Part shown: positions 1 to 12,294 of the stretch, one piece after another
How positions within the stretch are numbered: the first letter of the stretch is position 1
Layout of the letters: every line of letters begins with the position of its first letter
Source: Rosellinia necatrix
Taxonomy: Eukaryota; Ascomycota; Sordariomycetes; Xylariales; Xylariaceae
Direction: 5' to 3'
Length of the DNA stretch: 64,000 nt
Assembly: GCA_021209875.1 (NCBI GenBank)
Contig: JAGYVD010000004.1
Span: forward strand, 620,001 to 684,000
Notes under the pieces: model-generated
The model's database searches: none
Seen by the model: only the letters and a program-made list of their open reading frames with translations
What the model was told of the DNA's origin: nothing
Made by a program: the position numbers and the translations under genes

Positions 1-2900
1 TTAATAAAGTAGTAGTTCTAAATAATTATTTGTTATTTTTATAAAACGAAATAATTAAAAGCTTGCTAAACAAAAAATATATTATAATTATTAATACAAC
101 AGGATTTTTTTATTAATTTTTAGTACATCTTAAATCTAGAAATATGTTTATAATAATTAATTTTTGCAGCTTAAAACGATTTAATATAGCATTAATAAAA
201 TATAATAATTTTTTAGCATATATATAAAAATATATAAATTAACTGCTGTATAAATATATATATTATTATTGATATTTTATTAATAATATTATTATATATT
301 TTAATAGTTATAAAAATTATTTTAAATATTTTAAAACAATTTTTGTATTATTTTGCAAAAAAAAAACATCACGATGTTTTTTATAAAATCTTTTATTAGC
401 TATTTATCTGTGGAGCTTTTTAAATTCCGTGTAAACGCTTTAGAACTATTAACTACTGCTAAACAAATGTAAATATTTTAATAATTAGTTTTTCTAGAAA
501 CGTTGCAAGCTTTTAAAAAATATTTTAAAATAAACAGATTTTTTTATAATCTAATTCCGTATTACGCCTAGTTAGCAGAACTATTATAAAATCAGAAAAC
601 TAATTTATTAATAAAAAAACGTAAAAAAAAAAAGATTTTAAATAAAAAAAAACGTATTTATTATATTTATAACACGTATTATAAACTAATAAAAGCAGAA
701 ATAGCTTCGTTTAAAACTATTTAAAATATTATTTGCTGTAAAATAATTTTGTAATATTATAATTTAAAAAAACTGCTTTTTTTATAAATAAATAAAGCTA
801 AAGAACATAGTTTTAAAGTTATATTATTTTATATAAGCAAAAAATATAATTAGAAGCTTAGAAGCTTAATTTTATTAATACAAATAGAACTAATTATATA
901 TTTAAATCGTAGTTTATTATAGGCTAAAACTAAATATAGACTATTTAAATTAAAAATAGCTTGTTTTATTTAAGCTGCTAAAAAACTATAAATAGTAGTT
1001 TAATTTAATAAGAACAACGTAATTATATTTATAAACTATTTAGCAACTAAAAGTATAATCGATTAAATATTATTAAATATAGCTGCTATAGATTATATAA
1101 ATATCCGACTAATTAATTTTTTAATATATTTTTCTTAGTATAAATTTTAAATATATTATTTATTAAAAAGATTAAATTATATACTAAACGTATTAAGCAG
1201 ACTTAAATTAATATAAAACGCTGTAAATAAAACAAGCAAGTTATAAAAATTAAAAGAATTAATAATATTAAACTTAATATAGAACGTGGTAAAATATATA
1301 GCAGAAGTAGTAATAAGCGACGAATAAAAAGCAAAATTTAAAAAAAGTTATTAAACCGACGTATAGTATAATAAAATAATAAACAAGCTAAATATTCCGA
1401 AATTTTGCTAAAATAATAAAAACGTTATAATATTTTCTAAACCCGGGCACTTTTTTTTTTTATTATAAATAGTTTAATTTATAACTAATATTAAAAAGTA
1501 AAACGATTATATGTTTTATATAATATAGTTAAATAAATATTTAAAGCTATATATAACAATAAATATTACGCCGGTTTAAAAAAAATAATAAAAAATCTCG
1601 AAAAGTTTTTTATTTACTACAAATTTTAATTAGTTAAAAAATACATCAAATGCTGTTTAAGTTATAATTTTAATTATATAAACTAATTTAAACTAATAAA
1701 AAGCTTTAAATTAATATGTTTAAAAACATGTTGTTTATATAAATAATAATAATTAATTTTATATTAGAACTATTTTTAATAAATATTAAAAATATTTTAT
1801 AGCAGTTAATAAGCAAAAAGTATTATAATATATATAATTATATAATAACTATGTTATATTATATATTTAAGCAAAGCCTGCTTATTTTTAGAAATAAAAA
1901 ATATATAACCAAGAACTAGGCTAATATATTTACGAAATAATTACTAATAAGCGATTAAAGAATTTTTAAAGGTATTATTTTTAACTAAGATTAAAAATTT
2001 ATATTTAACTTTTAAAAAAAAATATAAAAAGCTTTAAGCATAAAATTATTAATAATTATAACGTACTATTTTTAAAATAATAAATTATTAAAAAAAAAAA
2101 ACTAAACAATTAAATTAGCGATATATTATTATAACTTTAAAAACTTTAAGTTTAATTAAATTAACTTATATCTAGTACTATAATAAAACTTTAATATTAT
2201 ATAATTGCAAGCAATATAATTTATTCTATATAAACAGCTATTTAGATTTAAATTATTAGAACTTTTAAACTTTATTATCGATTAGTTTAATTAACTAAGT
2301 ATAAAGCAGGTAAAAACTTTAAAAAATTATTTTAAATAAAACGTCAAGCTAGTAATAAATTTTATTATAGCACAAGCTAAAAAATATTATAACAGCAAAC
2401 ATTATATATTATAATTTACTTCCAGCAAAAAAATATTGTTACGTTTATACAACAGATATTATTTATTAAATAAGCTTTTAAAAAAATATTTATAATAACG
2501 CGCAAAACTATAAATAATAAAAAAAAAAATTAAAGATTTAGCTTATAAATTAAATTTTTTAAAGCACTATAAAATCTATTTAATAATATCGGTAACTTAT
2601 TTAAAGCGTATATACAGCTAAAATAACTTTTTTAAACGAACTAGACTAGCGCCTAGGCTAATAAAAGCTAACTAATATAAATACTTAAATAACAATAATA
2701 AAAAAATATATAAAATAAAACGAATTTTTAAATACCGCGTTAATAAAAAAAAGAACAGATTTAATTATTTAATTAAATAATAAAGCTGGAGATATAAATA
2801 TAACTAATAATATATTAAAAACTAACTGCGTTATTTAAAAAAAATAATAAACAACTATTAAAAAAAAAACAGCTCTTGCTTTAAAATAAAAGAAAAAATT
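1..2900 (+). mobile_element. RIP-decayed Ty3/gypsy chromovirus pol relic
   Basis: The plus strand reads as a heavily mutated retrotransposon pol with many stop codons. From about 541 the thumb/RNase H junction is recognisable (YAQLAEPL-like). RNase H follows to about 1206, ending in a LNYIPDVLSRL-like sequence. The integrase core (KALSIKLLI-like) lies near 1975-2110. At about 2400-2610 comes the integrase C-terminal GPY/F region, with LLRLYNRYYL and LAYKLNFLKHYKIYLIISV. A chromodomain-like tail (IYKIKRIFKYRV, then a tryptophan-rich stretch) lies at about 2690-2870. The order RNase H, integrase, GPY/F, chromodomain is that of fungal chromoviruses. Nearly all changes are C to T or G to A, as in RIP. 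It cannot be active. The 5' part lies left of the window and no LTR pair was identified. Confidence 0.85.
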
Positions 2901-2949
2901 AAACGTAAAAGACGGCCTTATAAAACAACCTAACGTATTATTAAAAACA

Positions 2950-3195
2950 GTAGCTGTTTTTCTGTCCGCCGGCATTTTAATAAAGTTCCTAAAAAGGCCC
3001 ATATTAATCGAGCCAACAGCTCGTGTATTATTAGATTAAATTAAATAAGTTGCACAGGCTACGGCTGGCAACAGGTGGCCCACGGCCACCCCTGCAGGGG
3101 TTAATTTTAAACTTACTAGAATTCCCCACCTAGCAGAGGAATTAATAAAGCATCTTTTTTTCTACCCTTATACTAATCTTCTCAATAATCCGATC
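2950..3195. other. GC-richer island inside the AT-rich block
   Basis: About 250 bases of less mutated sequence sit directly after the chromovirus relic. It keeps intact CpA and CpG dinucleotides and contains a perfect inverted repeat, GGTGGCC-CAC-GGCCACC (3074-3090), followed by the 12-base palindrome CCCCTGCAGGGG (3089-3100). It may be the retroelement's 3' end or a unique insertion that RIP did not recognise. No gene is apparent. Confidence 0.5.
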
Positions 3196-6100
3196 GGAAT
3201 AAAAACAATCTAAAAAAAATTAAAAATGTAAAAAAAGTTAAACAAATTATTAAAAGTTTTCTCTAACGTATTATAGTTATTTATAAAAATATTAAAAAAC
3301 ACCCCCTAGTTTAAGTAGTAACTAATAAAAAAAAGTAAAGCAGGTCTTTAGAACCTTTTATAAAGCGGCTATTTGTTAAATCCTATGTTTTTTAAAACAT
3401 AATAAGTATACGGAGCCCTTGTAAAGCTTTAAAACATTTTTTTACTTAAGTATTATTTATTTAATGCAATAAAAGCAGTTTTAAGTTAATTTTTATAGTT
3501 TATTTTAATTGCTTAAAACTTGTAGGCTGCGTTTTTTTAAAAAAATACTACGTAATTTTTTTAAATTAAAACATTAAATACCTCGTTGTATTTATAAACT
3601 AGCTATTAAAGCTTTATTATTGCCTAATTAATAAAGATATAGCAGCATATAAATTATTTTTTCCCCGGTTTTAATTTTAGTAAATATTTTATTTATGCTC
3701 CTTAAGCTGAAATGCTTAAATAAATCAGCCCGGCTGCTTCTAACTAAAAAAAAATTCTTTTTGCAAAGTTCTTTTTATTTATTATATATTTTAATTAACG
3801 TAGTTTATAAAGTTTAATAAATTTGTTTACTACGATAATATGTTCTATTAAGTCTGTTATTTTTATATTTTTTAAGCTAACTATAAAACAATTTTTCTAC
3901 GTATAATAAAGTTTTTAAGCCCGAGCCTGTTGTTTTTAAATAACAGCCCTGTTTTTAATAATAAGTTGCAACGTTTTAAACTACTAGTCGACTATTTATT
4001 AAAGTTTATTAAATAATAACTGTTGTTTAAGTTGCTTTATTACTTTAAGTTTTTTTTATTTATTTTTTTTAACTTAAAAGCTTATAAATAAGTTATATAT
4101 TTATTGCAAATACCTACTAATTCAGCAGTTGTAGGCTTCTATAGTAGGTAAACGCTTAAATTATTTTTAAAAGCTATTAAATAAATCCTATGTTTACTGC
4201 TATTTCAGCTTTATGTTTACTAAATATTTTAAAATCTTAGCAGAAAAACTTGTTCTGTTTAATAAACGCTAGGGCCAGATCTACGTTAAATTAATTATTT
4301 AACCCTAAAACAGTTATTTTTTAATTATCGCAAATGTCTATTTTAGGCACCGATATATTAAAGTTACTTATTATCTGGAAATAATAAATAAACAAGTTTT
4401 TTTTATTTTAAAGATTTTTAGCTAATTTATGCAGTACTAGTAAAACAATTTTCCAAAGGTTCTGCAGACCTAAAATTATTTCTTCTTTTTTTTTTTTTAT
4501 TTTTACTTCTAAAATAAACAATATTATGTATTTTTCCGACCTTTTTTTGTTTTAAAAATATAATTAAGCAAAGTTTACTAGGATTAATAAAAGTAGTAAA
4601 TAAAAAAGCTTATAAAAAAATCCGGTTATATAAGTTATTAAAAATAGTTTTTTGTAATAATAAACGGTTAACGATTTATAAATTAGTACTTAAAAAGTTT
4701 TTTCTTACCGGAATAAAAACAACTTTATTAATATTATAAGTTTAATATGCAAGCTTAAAATATAAAATTAAGTTTATTAAAACAAGAGAAATAAAAACAT
4801 TATATTTAGTAAAAGTTATTTTTTTTTTAAAAAGTTTTAGGTTTTTTGTAGCTCGGTTAGTTTTTTTTAAATTATTATAGTTCTGTTTTAAAGCTTGATT
4901 TAAATATAAGCTTTATATTAGTTTTTTAATTTTATAGTTATTAATGCTTTAATTTTTGCTAAAATTAATTCAGCAATATTAATTGCTTTTTTAGTTATAT
5001 TTTAATTATAAATATTTATATAATAGATTTTTTTTTAAATTTTATTGTTTAAATTTAAATTGTTATTACTTTCTTCCGACGAAGTCCTAAAGCTTTAATT
5101 ATTTGTTTTTAAACGTTTTTTTAAAACACTAGGCTTAATTAGTACTGTTTTTGTTATTTAAAAAATATATTTAGCTTTTTTAATCTTTTTAAAAATAATC
5201 CGATTAGTAATATAATTAATTACGGCGGTATTTTGTTACAGCTAAGCTTTTTTTAATAGTAAATTATAAGTTTAATTTTAGCTTATAATATAAGCATATA
5301 TAACTAATATAATTCTTTGGATAATAAATAGAAATATTATGTAGTAATAAATAAAAAAAGTGCTATTATCGGCTATTTTTAATTTTAGCGGTTGTAATAT
5401 TGTTTTTAATATTAATTTATAACGTTTAATATAATTAAAACTAATAAGTTTAAATAAAAAGCTATTATTAATTAAATATTTTTTTATTTAAATTAAACTT
5501 AGTTTTTTTTAAATATAGCTAAAATATATTTTTTTATTATTATTAGCAGCTTGATTAATATATATAGCTTAAGCTAATATAGCTGAAAAACTTATTTTTG
5601 CTGCTACTAAATAATGTTTTTTTTTTTTTTTAAACTTTTATAGTTGTTTAAGCTTTATAATAAAAAACAGTTTTATTTTATAAGTAAGCTAAGCTTAAAT
5701 AATAAAAGATTTATTTAATAATTAGCTTTAAATAATATTAAAAAACAGGGTTGATTTTAATAATTAGTTAATATTTATATAATTTTTATAGTTATTTTTA
5801 TAAGCTTAAATAAAGACGGTGTTCCGTTTAGCAATCTGTTTTTAAGCTTTGACTAGCTGTCGGGTAAGTTTTTCTTATAATTTTTTGTTAAGCTTGCTTA
5901 ATTGTTTTGCTTGCAAAATTAAATAAAATAACAGCGGTTTAAATAATATGTTTATTATTTTTTTATTTTTTTTTTTAATTAAAAAGGTATTACGTATTTT
6001 AATATTATTATTTTTGTTTTAAATAAATATTAAATCTGTTAAAAAATTTTTTATAGATTGCTTTTGTTTATAAAGTTAAGCAGAAAAAATATTTATATAA

Positions 6101-8450
6101 TCAGGCAATATTTGGGCGGTTTTAGCTTTATAAGCTTAAAAAGCGTTAGTTTTTATTTTATATATAAATTTCTGTTTTTTTTTTTTTTAATATTTAAAAG
6201 TTGCGATTTTTTTATTAAAATTTATTATTATATTTATATTTATATTAATAACAGCTAGCTTAAAAGCTTGTAGGGCTAAAAGACTTAAAAAAACCAAAAA
6301 AGCTGCAGAAGTTATATTCCGTTTTTAAAAGACAGCGTTTAGCAAGTTATAACGGAGGTTTACTAGCAACAGTAATCTCTGTTCTACTGCTTTATAAATA
6401 TAAGCTTTTTTTTAGTACAGCTTTTATTTTTTTAAACATTTATATATTTTGTGTTTTTTTATACTATAATTTTAACAGATTAAAGTTAAGCAGAATTAAT
6501 TTTTATATCTTTTTTTATATTTTTTACGTTTTTTATCGTATTTTTTACGTACGTTATATCTACTGCGTTTTTAGTATATTTTACGGTATTTTTTTTTTTA
6601 AAATATTTTGCGCAGATTTTTTTGTTTATTTAAAAAATTATTGTTTTGCTGTATTTTTTTTATAAAATTTAAATGCCTAAGATAATAGCTATTATTTTAA
6701 CTTTAAATATATTTATATTTTTAGCTAAAAAGTTATAAAAATATATATAATTAATACTAGTTTAATAAAAACTGTTTAAACATTTTATAATAAGCTTAGT
6801 TATAATAGCTCGACAGGTATTTATATATGTTAAATTAGAACTAAAGTTTTAAAAAAAACCGGGGTAATATATATGCTAGTAAGGCAGATATTATAAATAG
6901 CAACGCCACTTTATACTGTTTTAACGCGGTTTTAATAGCTTTATTTATTTTTTTAATAAAATCGCTATTGTTTGTTTTAAACAGTTATAATTTTATGCCT
7001 ATTTAGTCGAAAAATTCTAATTTTTTACTAAGTTTTAAAGCATATGCTACTATAGTGTCTGCTATATGTTAATATATACAAGCGTTTATAAATTTTTTAA
7101 ATTTAGTTATTAATTCCCGACCGACCAGTCGGTTGGTAACTTGTTTATAAATTTAGTTATTTTTTTCGTGGCTTCTGCTATATATATTGCGATATAAATT
7201 TTAACGCAAATTTTTTAATTAAATATTATTAGCTTTTAAAAACAACTTGTTAGTACGATTTATTAACTTGGCTAAAAATTCCGCTGGTAGTCGGTTAAAA
7301 TTTTTGATCTAAGCTTTTAATTTTAAATCTTAGTTTATTATTTTTAAAAAAAATCGGTTCGTAAGACTTTTTTAAAAAGCCGCCTAATTTTTTTATAAGT
7401 CGGCGTTTATATATTAGTACTATTTTTAAGCTTTATTTTTAAAATTTTTATAAAAAATAGATTTTATTTTGTTTTATAGAACTAAATTATTATTAAGTAG
7501 GGCTAGATTTTTTAAAACTTTTTAGGCGTAAAAGATTATATTTTTTATATATTTTTTTAAGTTTTTACCTGGGCTTTTTTTAAAAAAAAAAAAATTTTTA
7601 ACAAACATTTTAAAGATCGCTTATTTAAATAAAAAATTAAAAGCTTTAAAAAGTTAGGTTATAAACCGTATAAAAAATAATATAAATTTACTCGACCGAA
7701 AAAAATCGTAATATATTAAAAAACTCTAATTAAAATATAAAAAACTAAACATATTTTTTTTATATTAATAAAAAAATAAACTAAATAATTTGTTTAAGTT
7801 AGCTTAGATTTAAGTTTTAAGTTTTATATAAGTTTTTTAAGCAGTTTAACGCTACATGTTTTTTTTAAGTCCAGGTTGTTTTAATGTTCTAGCTAGCTTA
7901 AAATTTTTTTATAAATTTTACGATTTAAAGTTTTATATTAACGTTATTAAATAAAAAAAACAAAATAATTATATTAAAATTAGTGCTAAATAATAAATTG
8001 CTACTATATAATAGTAAAAACAGTTATTAAACTAACAATAATAAGTGCTTTTTATTTTTTTAAAGCCAATTTTTATAGTTTTAATTAACAAGATCTTGTT
8101 AGATAATAATAAAAAAAAATTAAATAAAAAAAAAAAATGCATAAGTTTTAATTTGTTTAAAAAACCTGCAATTTAAATTAAAGCTTTTAGCAAAATATTT
8201 TAGCTCTATAGTTCGTAAATATGTTAATCCGTTTTTAATTTTTAGTTTGTTGCTATTACTTTTTTTTTTATTTAATTTTTTTAAATAGCTACTACTGGAC
8301 TAAAAAACCTTTTAGTAACCTAATTAACTAACAATTCTAATAATAAACAAATATATAAGTTGTATTAAACCGCGGTAGAAAAAAACCACGCAAAAAAAAA
8401 TTCAAATAGCTGCGGCTTTTATTAATTTGTTAGGTTCGGAATAAGGAATA
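3196..8450. repeat. AT-rich, RIP-like decayed repeats, unassigned
   Basis: Extremely AT-rich sequence continues without a real ORF; the short open frame at 6058-6258 is a chance product of low complexity. On the minus strand, two stretches (about 3650-4050 and 6900-7420) translate into protein-like sequence with few stops, for example FNRLPAEFLAKLINRTNKLF near 7270. I could not assign them to RT, integrase or transposase families. The likely reading is one or more further transposons mutated by RIP, at least partly in opposite orientation to the chromovirus relic. Confidence 0.6.
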
Positions 8451-9209
8451 ATATTATATTAGTTATAAAGCTATTTCCTAAGCTAGGGTAAAAAATGGAT
8501 AAGTTTAGGGTCCCGGGTGCACAGACCACCCTATAGTGTAGGGTCTACCTCATTACTGGCCCATGTGGACCTTGTGGGGTAGATTGCGGGGCAGTGTCTC
8601 TACTAAGTACCCACTGTAAGATCCGACTAGGTTTTGACTCTGTGACAGCTGGACAGCAGCTGGACCCACCTGATGCGGCGGCACTTGGTAGATCTAGAGA
8701 AATCGCGACTGCAGGTTTAGGTGCGCTCTTTCATATTGCCACCACGTGCTTTCCCCCCGTAGCGCCATCAGAACTAACTAGTATAGTTTCCAAACTACCT
8801 AGGTAAGTGCGATCGGTAGCAAAACTTGATCAGTGCTAAAGGAGCCGTTGAGCGATTTACACTTAAAGCGCGTTGTGGTTAAATTAAAGCGTAGACAGGC
8901 TAACTTAGGGGGAGCTTGACTTAAAAGCCTCATAACGTCCAATTATTGCATCAGACATCTTGTTTCTACTCTCTTGCCGACCACTCCCCTCCCCCGTCCC
9001 CCGTCCCCCGTCCCCCCCTCTGTCCCTCATTCTTCTCCCTTGTCGTCTTATTCTTGCCGGTGTATTCTTGCCGTCTTGCTCTGACCGGTTTACTCTTGTC
9101 GTCTTGCTCTTGCTGTTCCGCTGGCTGGTTTGCGTTGCGCTTGCGTTCTCATCCCTCGACATTGCGTGCGGGCGACGCAGAAACGACATAGAAACGACAT
9201 AGAAACGAC
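8451..9209. other. Boundary and upstream region of the TRK gene
   Basis: Composition changes abruptly from strongly AT-rich to normal at about 8450-8500. The following 700 bases hold no recognised gene. A C-rich run with period-7 CCCCCGT units lies at about 8990-9020, and pyrimidine-rich TCTTGC/TCTTGTCGTC repeats at 9053-9115. These probably form the promoter and leader of the downstream transporter. The 70-codon frame at 8594-8806 has no recognisable features and was not accepted. Confidence 0.5.
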
Positions 9210-9211
9210 AT
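9181..9211 (+). repeat. 11-base tandem repeat at the TRK start
   Basis: Three copies of AAACGACAT separated by AG (9181-9189, 9192-9200, 9203-9211). The last two bases of the third copy form the AT of the chosen TRK start codon at 9210-9212, so the repeat lies in the 5' leader of that transcript. Confidence 0.8.
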
Positions 9212-11865
9212 GAACATGTGGCATCCGCCATTGAATTTTATAACCATCCACTGTCAGTCTCGAGAGCAGTATCGTAAACCTCGCATCCGGACCTCATATG
9301 GCTGATGCTAACTCGGACCTCTTTCTACAGATGCGTGGATCATATTTGCAGGTCTACTGTCCTTCGTGATCCTCTATCCTTTTGGAAACCTAGAAGCCAT
9401 CGATGCCTACTTTTTTGGCGCCAGTGCATCGACAGAGTCTGGCCTGAATACGTGAGAGCGCCAAAGCTATATATATTATCACCCTCTTCAAACCTTCTAT
9501 GCTCACCTGTTCCAGGATCGACGTAAATATCCTACCCACCTACCAGCAAGTGTATATTTACATCATTCCTATCGTTACCAACCTGGGCTTCGTCAATATT
9601 GTCGTCGTCATTGTTCGTCTCTACTGGTTCAAGAAGAAGCTGGGCGTAGCTGGTACGTATTGGCGCCCGTGTAGAAATCCGAATTCAGCCTCTTGTTAAC
9701 TGTCTCTTCAGCCTCCGTCCGAGGCGGAAACTGCTGTACCCAATCCCCATCTATCGATATTGAGCCACAAATATCACTTCAGCGTTCTTTGCACTGTGAC
9801 AATGGCTCCGAACCTGGATGTTGTCCTGGTAGTGACGAAACGTGAGTACGATAAAAAACAATTGGAGTATAATAAAGTAACTTTCTCAGCAGGTTGAACG
9901 GAAGCGCGAGCACAACCCAGATACCTGAGTCGAAAGGTGTGTCAAGCAGTAGCCACGGTGGCAGAATTAGCTTTGCACCTGATGTGAATAAACCCAAGAA
10001 TGAATCGATTCTATACATTCCCTCGCCCCGAGAGCGCGATCAAGGTAGCATAAAGCCACTTACGTAAATCGTAATTGGAGTTATATTGACCGTAACTAGG
10101 CAAGCCTTTTATCGAGAGAGAGGTTCATGCGAGCATTGATACCGAAGGTAAGCACCTCTAATGACCGTCACCTAAGCCCTGAGCTATATCTTAACGGTAT
10201 CAGGCGATGATGACCTCAAAGAGAATAAGCTCGTAACCGGTCAGGCTGGCCTGAGCAGGCGAAGGCCGTACACAGTCGACGATGCCAAACGCACCGCTAG
10301 ATCATCTGCTCAGGTGGTCGCCGAATCTCTCTTCGTATTGGGAGCTGTGCCTAGCCGGAGCCAAGAGACGGTAATCTCACGCCGACTATCCGAGTTTCGT
10401 TTCGCCCACCTACCTGGTCTATCAAGACAGGTCACAATCGGACGCAACTCGCGCTTCCGAAACATGACGCCATCAGATCGTGAACAACTCGGCGGGATTG
10501 AATACCGCAGCTTGAAACTCCTCTTGAAGATAATTATTGGTATACGTTTACATACTTCCTTAGACTCCGGACCCGGCTGATGCACATAAGGTTACTACTT
10601 CGGTCTTCATTTGCTGGGAGCCATCGCCCTGGTTCCATGGATTCATAAAGCGCCCGCCAAATATACCGATTTTCTGGCGGAACTCGGCATTGGCAAGACC
10701 TGGTGGTAAGTCGCCAGGGCCCTTTATGAATAAAAGAATATATATCTCATTCAACCAACGCCTGGCAGGGCACTGTATTCGTCGCAGAGTATGATCAACA
10801 ATCTTGGATTCACATTGACACCGAACTCGATGATCTCGTTTAGAGATGCAACTTGGCCAATGCTTATCATGACCTTCCTCGCCTATGCTGGTAACACCTG
10901 CTACCCGGTACTTCTGCGCCTAGTCATATGGGTTATGTCAAAGCTGGTCCCGAAAGCATCCCGCACACGCGAATCCCTGCAATTCCTTCTCGACCACCCT
11001 CGTCGCTGCTACACACTTCTTTTCCCAAGCAAGCCCACTTGGATTCTCTTCAGCATCCTGTTCGTGCTCAATTTTATCGATGTGGTGCTTATTATTATCT
11101 TGGATTTGTACAACCCCGAGGTCAACTCGCTCTCGGCCGGACCCCGGGTCTTGGCCGCGCTCTTCCAAGCCGCCTCTGCGCGGCATACCGGCGCCGCGAC
11201 ATTCAATCTTGCCAACGTCAATCCCGCAGTTCAATTCAGTCTGCTCGTCATGATGTATATCGCCGTTCTGCCGATAGCCGTTAGTATCCGAGCATCCAAT
11301 ACATACGAGGAGAAGGCACTCGGCATCTACGAGAGCGAGTCGGAGCTCGACGAGACCGATGGAAAATCATATTTCATATCGCATGTTCGCAATCAATTAA
11401 GTTTTGACTTGTGGTACATATTCCTAGGAACATTTATCATCTGCATTGCAGAGTCAGTAAGGATTGTTGATAACAATGAACCGGTTCGTGGCATATTACC
11501 ATCCATCTCCCTTGAGTTTCAATCACCTTGATGCTAACTTTTCGAGCCTGGCAGGCTTTCGCTGTCTTTACCGTCTTCTTTGAGGTCGTTTCCGCCTAGT
11601 AAGCCAGGTTACTGAGGGTTCGTGAGGTGCGGCGGACACCGCTAACAATCTGTACAGTGGCAACGTTGGCTTGTCTTTGGGCCACCCCTCTGTCAACACA
11701 TCGCTATCGGGCCAATTCAAAGTCATCAGCAAGTTGGTTATATGTGCCATGATGATTCGTGGCCGTCATCGCGGCCTCCCATACTCGCTTGACAAGGCCA
11801 TTATGTTACCCGGCGAAGGTGACGAAGGTCAAGAAGATCACAACGAGATGCCCACAGCTACTTGA
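9210..11865 (+). CDS. TRK-type potassium transporter
   Basis: Plasma-membrane K+ uptake protein of the fungal TRK/HKT family, 682 residues. Deduced exons: 9210-9252, 9331-9451, 9516-9652, 9712-9841, 9893-10044, 10100-10147, 10204-10539, 10591-10705, 10769-11483, 11555-11598, 11658-11865. All ten introns have GT..AG ends and keep frame. All four P-loops are visible: STESGLNT in exon 2, NNLGFTLTP in exon 9, ARHTGAATF in exon 9 and GNVGLSLG in the last exon. Other family landmarks are TYQQVYIYIIPIVTNLGF, SFAPDVNKPKN, IGRNSRFRN, GGIEYRSLKLLLKII and IRASNTYEEKALGIYESE. The start gives MNMWHPPLNFITIHY, matching the usual first membrane segment; a longer N-terminus is possible. It is somewhat short because the cytoplasmic loop is small. 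It is convergent with the polyketide synthase. Expression from this position near AT-rich DNA is untested. Confidence 0.9.
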
Positions 11866-12294
11866 CGGTCCCAAGAGTTGCGATGGTGGCAACACATGGT
11901 TCAATCATCTCATTTGCGTGAATAGACTAGTTTGAGCACTATTTTCAGACGGTGGAGTAAGGTGAGTATAACTAAGACGTCAAGTATTGGTTTGTGTCCA
12001 AAGTATTTGAGTCCTAAGATTGTTAACAATTACTTTAATTTATATCTTCTATAGATAACTAGTCAATGTCAAGCTTTTCTCAGTACAGGAAAATGTATTA
12101 TATTTATTCAATCGGCATATATACCACATCTATATTTCAAGGCAGTGCAGCTCGGTTTTGCGTCTACTATTGACATTGCACCACATTCTCGGTGCCCCTG
12201 TCACACAATTTGGCATGACACTACCGCCACTCTACCCCTGTTACCTCTGAGGTATCAGTAAAGCTTTTCGCGGACAAGACTCATGGCATGCCCC
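11866..12294. other. Convergent intergenic spacer
   Basis: This 430-base spacer lies between the 3' ends of the TRK gene and the polyketide synthase. It should contain both transcription ends. No gene, repeat or RNA is visible. Confidence 0.6.

Noticed and set aside
6058..6258. 66-codon hydrophobic frame in the AT-rich block
   Set aside because: Phe/Ile/Tyr/Lys composition follows from AT-richness; no start context and no similarity.
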